A stretch of DNA of 64,000 nt. Origin: JAEZDR01 sp039811185 (GTDB taxonomy: Bacteria; Bacteroidota; Bacteroidia; Chitinophagales; Chitinophagaceae). The notes under the pieces were generated by a model. That model worked only from the letters and a program-made list of their open reading frames with translations, made no database searches and was not told the origin of the DNA. The stretch lies in NCBI GenBank assembly GCA_039811185.1, contig JBDHYF010000010.1, forward strand, positions 1-64,000. Direction: 5' to 3'. Below, one piece after another: positions 61,598 to 64,000 of this stretch. How positions within the stretch are numbered: position 1 is the first letter of the stretch; each line of letters begins with the position of its first letter. The position numbers were made by a program, and so were the translations under genes.

Positions 61598-62725
61598 TTG
61601 GATCAGAAAAAAACACCAACTCAACCAAAAAAAATTCTGTTTTATTACCTCAGTTCGTTCAGCAACACAGGCGGTATCGAAAAATTTAATAAATGCTTTT
61701 CGAAAGCCCTTTCCGATTTGAGTGAAGGCGCATTTGCGCTTTCGGTGGTAAGTGCTTACGATGAGCAGCCCGACGAAAAATACATCAGCAAAAAAATATT
61801 TAAAGGTTTCGGCCAAAAAAGGATTACTTCCCTGCTGTATGTGATTCGAAAATCGATGCGCACGGATTTGTTGATTTTAGGACATCTGAATCTGGCGCTT
61901 GCCGGTTTGTTGGTACGCGTCCTCCGTCCGAAAACAAAAATTGTACTGGTGGCGCATGGTATTGAAGTTTGGGAGCGGCAGCCTTTTATAAAACGCCTGT
62001 TTTTAAAGTGCTGTAACCGGATTCTGGCGGTGAGCAACTACACCAAAAACCGGATGATATTAACGCATGGTATTGCTGCGGAAAAGATTACCGTATTTCC
62101 CAATACCATCGATCCGTATTTTTCATTTCCGCAGGTTTTCAGCAAACCGCATTACCTGTTGCAGCGCTATGGCATCCGGCCTTCCGATCCGGTGGTGTTT
62201 ACGCTGAGCAGATTATTTTCTTCCGAAAAATATAAAGGCTACGATAAAGTGATGGAAGCCATCGGAATGCTAAAGCAAACAATGCCGCAGGTGAAATATG
62301 TACTGGCCGGAAAATACGATGCGGCCGAAAAGCAACGGTTAGATGAAATGGTGGAGCGGCTTCAGGTAAAGGACAATGTGATCATAACCGGATTTGTGAA
62401 AGATGAAGAAGTAACCGATCATTATTTATTGGGCGATGTGTTTATTATGCCGAGTAAGAAAGAAGGGTTTGGCATTGTGTTTCTGGAGGCGATGGCCTGC
62501 GGGCTCCCGGTGATTGGTGGCAATGCCGACGGCACCGTAGATGCACTGAAAGGAGGCGAGCTGGGAATGTTGGTGGATGCAGACAATATAGAAGCCATAG
62601 CAGCGGCAATGGAAGCATCCTTATCGCTGCCGGTTAACAAAGCGGAGCGGCAACAAAAGGTAATCGACGCGTTTGGGTTTGCAGGATATAAGGGGAGGTT
62701 GATTTCAGCAATAAACTGTTTGTAA
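61598..62725 (+). CDS. glycosyltransferase family 4
   Basis: 375 residues from a TTG start at 61598 (no in-frame ATG nearer). GT-B fold with N-terminal STSNTGG-like Rossmann start (YLSSFSNTGGIEKFNK), middle SNYTKNRMILTHGI, and C-terminal donor-site motif SKKEGFGIVFLEAMACGLPV. It adds a sugar to the repeating unit. Stop at 62725 is directly followed by the TTG of the flippase. Confidence 0.9.
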   Translation: MDQKKTPTQPKKILFYYLSSFSNTGGIEKFNKCFSKALSDLSEGAFALSVVSAYDEQPDEKYISKKIFKGFGQKRITSLLYVIRKSMRTDLLILGHLNLALAGLLVRVLRPKTKIVLVAHGIEVWERQPFIKRLFLKCCNRILAVSNYTKNRMILTHGIAAEKITVFPNTIDPYFSFPQVFSKPHYLLQRYGIRPSDPVVFTLSRLFSSEKYKGYDKVMEAIGMLKQTMPQVKYVLAGKYDAAEKQRLDEMVERLQVKDNVIITGFVKDEEVTDHYLLGDVFIMPSKKEGFGIVFLEAMACGLPVIGGNADGTVDALKGGELGMLVDADNIEAIAAAMEASLSLPVNKAERQQKVIDAFGFAGYKGRLISAINCL

Positions 62726-64000
62726 TTGGGACTGTCGTTAAAGAAAAGAGGTGTGTTGGTCCAGGTTCTTTTATCGTACGGGAACACCCTTTTCGCAGTA
62801 TTCAGCGGGTTGTTCTTTGTGCCCTTGTATTTAAAAGTTTCTACAGTGGAGCTTTATGGGGCTTGGCTTGCTTCGGGCAATTTAGTTTCGATACTTGGAA
62901 TGTTTGAAAGCGGTTTTATGACTGTGATCGCCCAAAGGCTTGCTGCCAATCACGAAGACAATAACCAGAGCTTGTTTTCCAAAACAGTGGCTGTGGGCTT
63001 TGTTTTTATGGTTTGCCTTGCCGTTCTAATTGCAATTGGCGGGTTACTTTTAAGTCAGTACGGGTATTTAATTTTTAAGTTTAATCCGGCCAATTTCGTC
63101 CCGCTTGCTGAAGGGATTATTTATGTAACAATTGCGACTGCATTATCGTTTCTGTATGCACCGATTTCTGCGAGTTTTAGGGCGTGGCATAGAAACGAGG
63201 TACCAGCAGTTATTTCTTTTGTTTCTACTTTCCTGGGGTTGTTAGGAATTTATCTGGGCTTGTTTTCCTTTGATATGAATATTGCTGCTATCGGTTTTGG
63301 CAGCTTAATAAGAAGCTTGGCTAATTGTGTTGGTTTGGGTGTCTACTTCATCAAAGTCTGGCATTTACATAACTATCCAAGGATGGTTTTGGACTGTACA
63401 CTTACTAAAATCTGTTTTAAAAGTAGTATTCCCGTTTTCACCACAAGCTTGATGTCGGTGCTGATGAACAATTCCAAAGAATTGATTTTAGCTGTTTTAA
63501 TTTCTCCCGCCAGTGCTGCGGTTTTATCAATAACAAATAAATTATACAGTTTTGGAGCGATGCTATACAACCCGATTGCTAATTCTTTTTTCTCCGCATT
63601 TGCTTCATTAAATAACAAAAAAGAACGCTTGTCTGAATGGATTTTGGATATTTCAGTCGCGTATAAGTACTCCTCCAGCTTGTTTTATGGATTTATTTTT
63701 TGCATCAATTATTTCTTTGTTTCAACTTGGGTAGGTGCAGATAATTATGGCGGAATGGTTGCATCGTTGTTTTTGGGACTTTCTGGATGGATATTGGTGC
63801 AAAGCAATTTTTACTACATTGTTTTAAACTCGACCGGCCTATACAAGCAGGCTGCAGCAGCTTCTGCTGTCGATTTTATTATCAGGATTTTATTGCTGCT
63901 GTCCCTATATGCGCTCTCAAACAGATTCCAACTTTTTATGTTGCCGATGGCAGAAGTTATTTCAATGGGTGTAGCGATTATATTAATTGATAATAGAATT
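62726..64000 (+). CDS. oligosaccharide flippase (Wzx/MATE-like), cut by the window end
   Basis: A frame open from 62726 to base 64000 with no stop, so the gene continues beyond the window. It starts with TTG directly after the glycosyltransferase stop (TAA TTG) or at the GTG at 62753; about 425 residues are visible, with ten or more membrane helices and the usual flippase N-terminus (VLLSYGNTLFAVFSGLFFVP) and ILAVLISPASAAVLSITNK middle. It moves lipid-linked repeating units across the inner membrane. Confidence 0.85.
   Translation, partial: MGLSLKKRGVLVQVLLSYGNTLFAVFSGLFFVPLYLKVSTVELYGAWLASGNLVSILGMFESGFMTVIAQRLAANHEDNNQSLFSKTVAVGFVFMVCLAVLIAIGGLLLSQYGYLIFKFNPANFVPLAEGIIYVTIATALSFLYAPISASFRAWHRNEVPAVISFVSTFLGLLGIYLGLFSFDMNIAAIGFGSLIRSLANCVGLGVYFIKVWHLHNYPRMVLDCTLTKICFKSSIPVFTTSLMSVLMNNSKELILAVLISPASAAVLSITNKLYSFGAMLYNPIANSFFSAFASLNNKKERLSEWILDISVAYKYSSSLFYGFIFCINYFFVSTWVGADNYGGMVASLFLGLSGWILVQSNFYYIVLNSTGLYKQAAAASAVDFIIRILLLLSLYALSNRFQLFMLPMAEVISMGVAIILIDNRI

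Overview
The window looks like a chromosomal contig from a Bacteroidota bacterium, most likely of the Chitinophagaceae/Chitinophagales type (inference). The support is a C-terminal type IX secretion sorting domain, a TonB-dependent receptor with a carboxypeptidase-regulatory-like N-terminus, a CusA pump fused to a TolC-like domain behind a DUF6660 peptide, a FtsE-like ATPase without FtsX beside it, an exosortase with a PID-CTERM-like substrate, and many promoters with the Bacteroidota -7 element TAnnTTTG instead of a sigma70 TATAAT box. Most of the DNA has middling GC; 0.8-2.4 kb and 35.5-38.1 kb are visibly more AT-rich and look acquired.

Layout. 1-2.6 kb is an accessory stretch: the end of a McrC-type restriction gene, a GC-rich stretch without a convincing gene, a SatD/DUF3307 gene pair behind a striking operator-like repeat, and a broken four-helix-bundle gene. 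2.6-8 kb holds small envelope genes (DoxX, barrel protein, lipoprotein), a Crp/Fnr regulator and a large TonB receptor. 8-11 kb holds photolyase, RmuC and an acetyltransferase. 12-18 kb is a heavy-metal efflux operon (DUF6660 peptide, CusA::TolC with a frameshift, CusB) behind a palindrome that overlaps its promoter. 18-28.5 kb is mostly housekeeping: FtsE, PurM, RibF, a CPA2 antiporter, an e(P4) phosphatase, a cystathionine-synthase-like enzyme and an M1-like peptidase.

28.6-35.2 kb is a complete translesion mutagenesis cassette on the minus strand, imuA-imuB-dnaE2-dinB, whose promoter region carries a perfect 17-bp palindrome, a candidate SOS operator. A tRNA-Asp gene follows, and right behind it sits an AT-rich three-gene cassette: a GHKL-ATPase/STAS-like protein, a DUF4325 STAS-like protein and a membrane-anchored coiled-coil protein. 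The genes overlap and are translationally coupled. This is the best candidate in the window for an undescribed system, perhaps a partner-switching signalling or defence module. ThyA, proline dehydrogenase and an acyl-CoA thioesterase follow.

41.3-49.3 kb encodes a 2574-residue T9SS-exported beta-helix protein and, 10 bp later, a tiny PID-CTERM-like protein. An exosortase lies 6.4 kb away at 55.7-56.3 kb. Between them are two secreted proteins, DnaK, a hydrolase, and two REP-like palindrome arrays flanking an IS200-type (RAYT-like) transposase. From 56.6 kb to the window end runs an exopolysaccharide operon: Wza-like exporter, BY-kinase, asparagine synthase, glycosyltransferase and a flippase cut by the window edge. 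Exosortase, sorting-signal protein and polysaccharide locus fit the general pattern in which exosortase systems accompany extracellular polysaccharide production.
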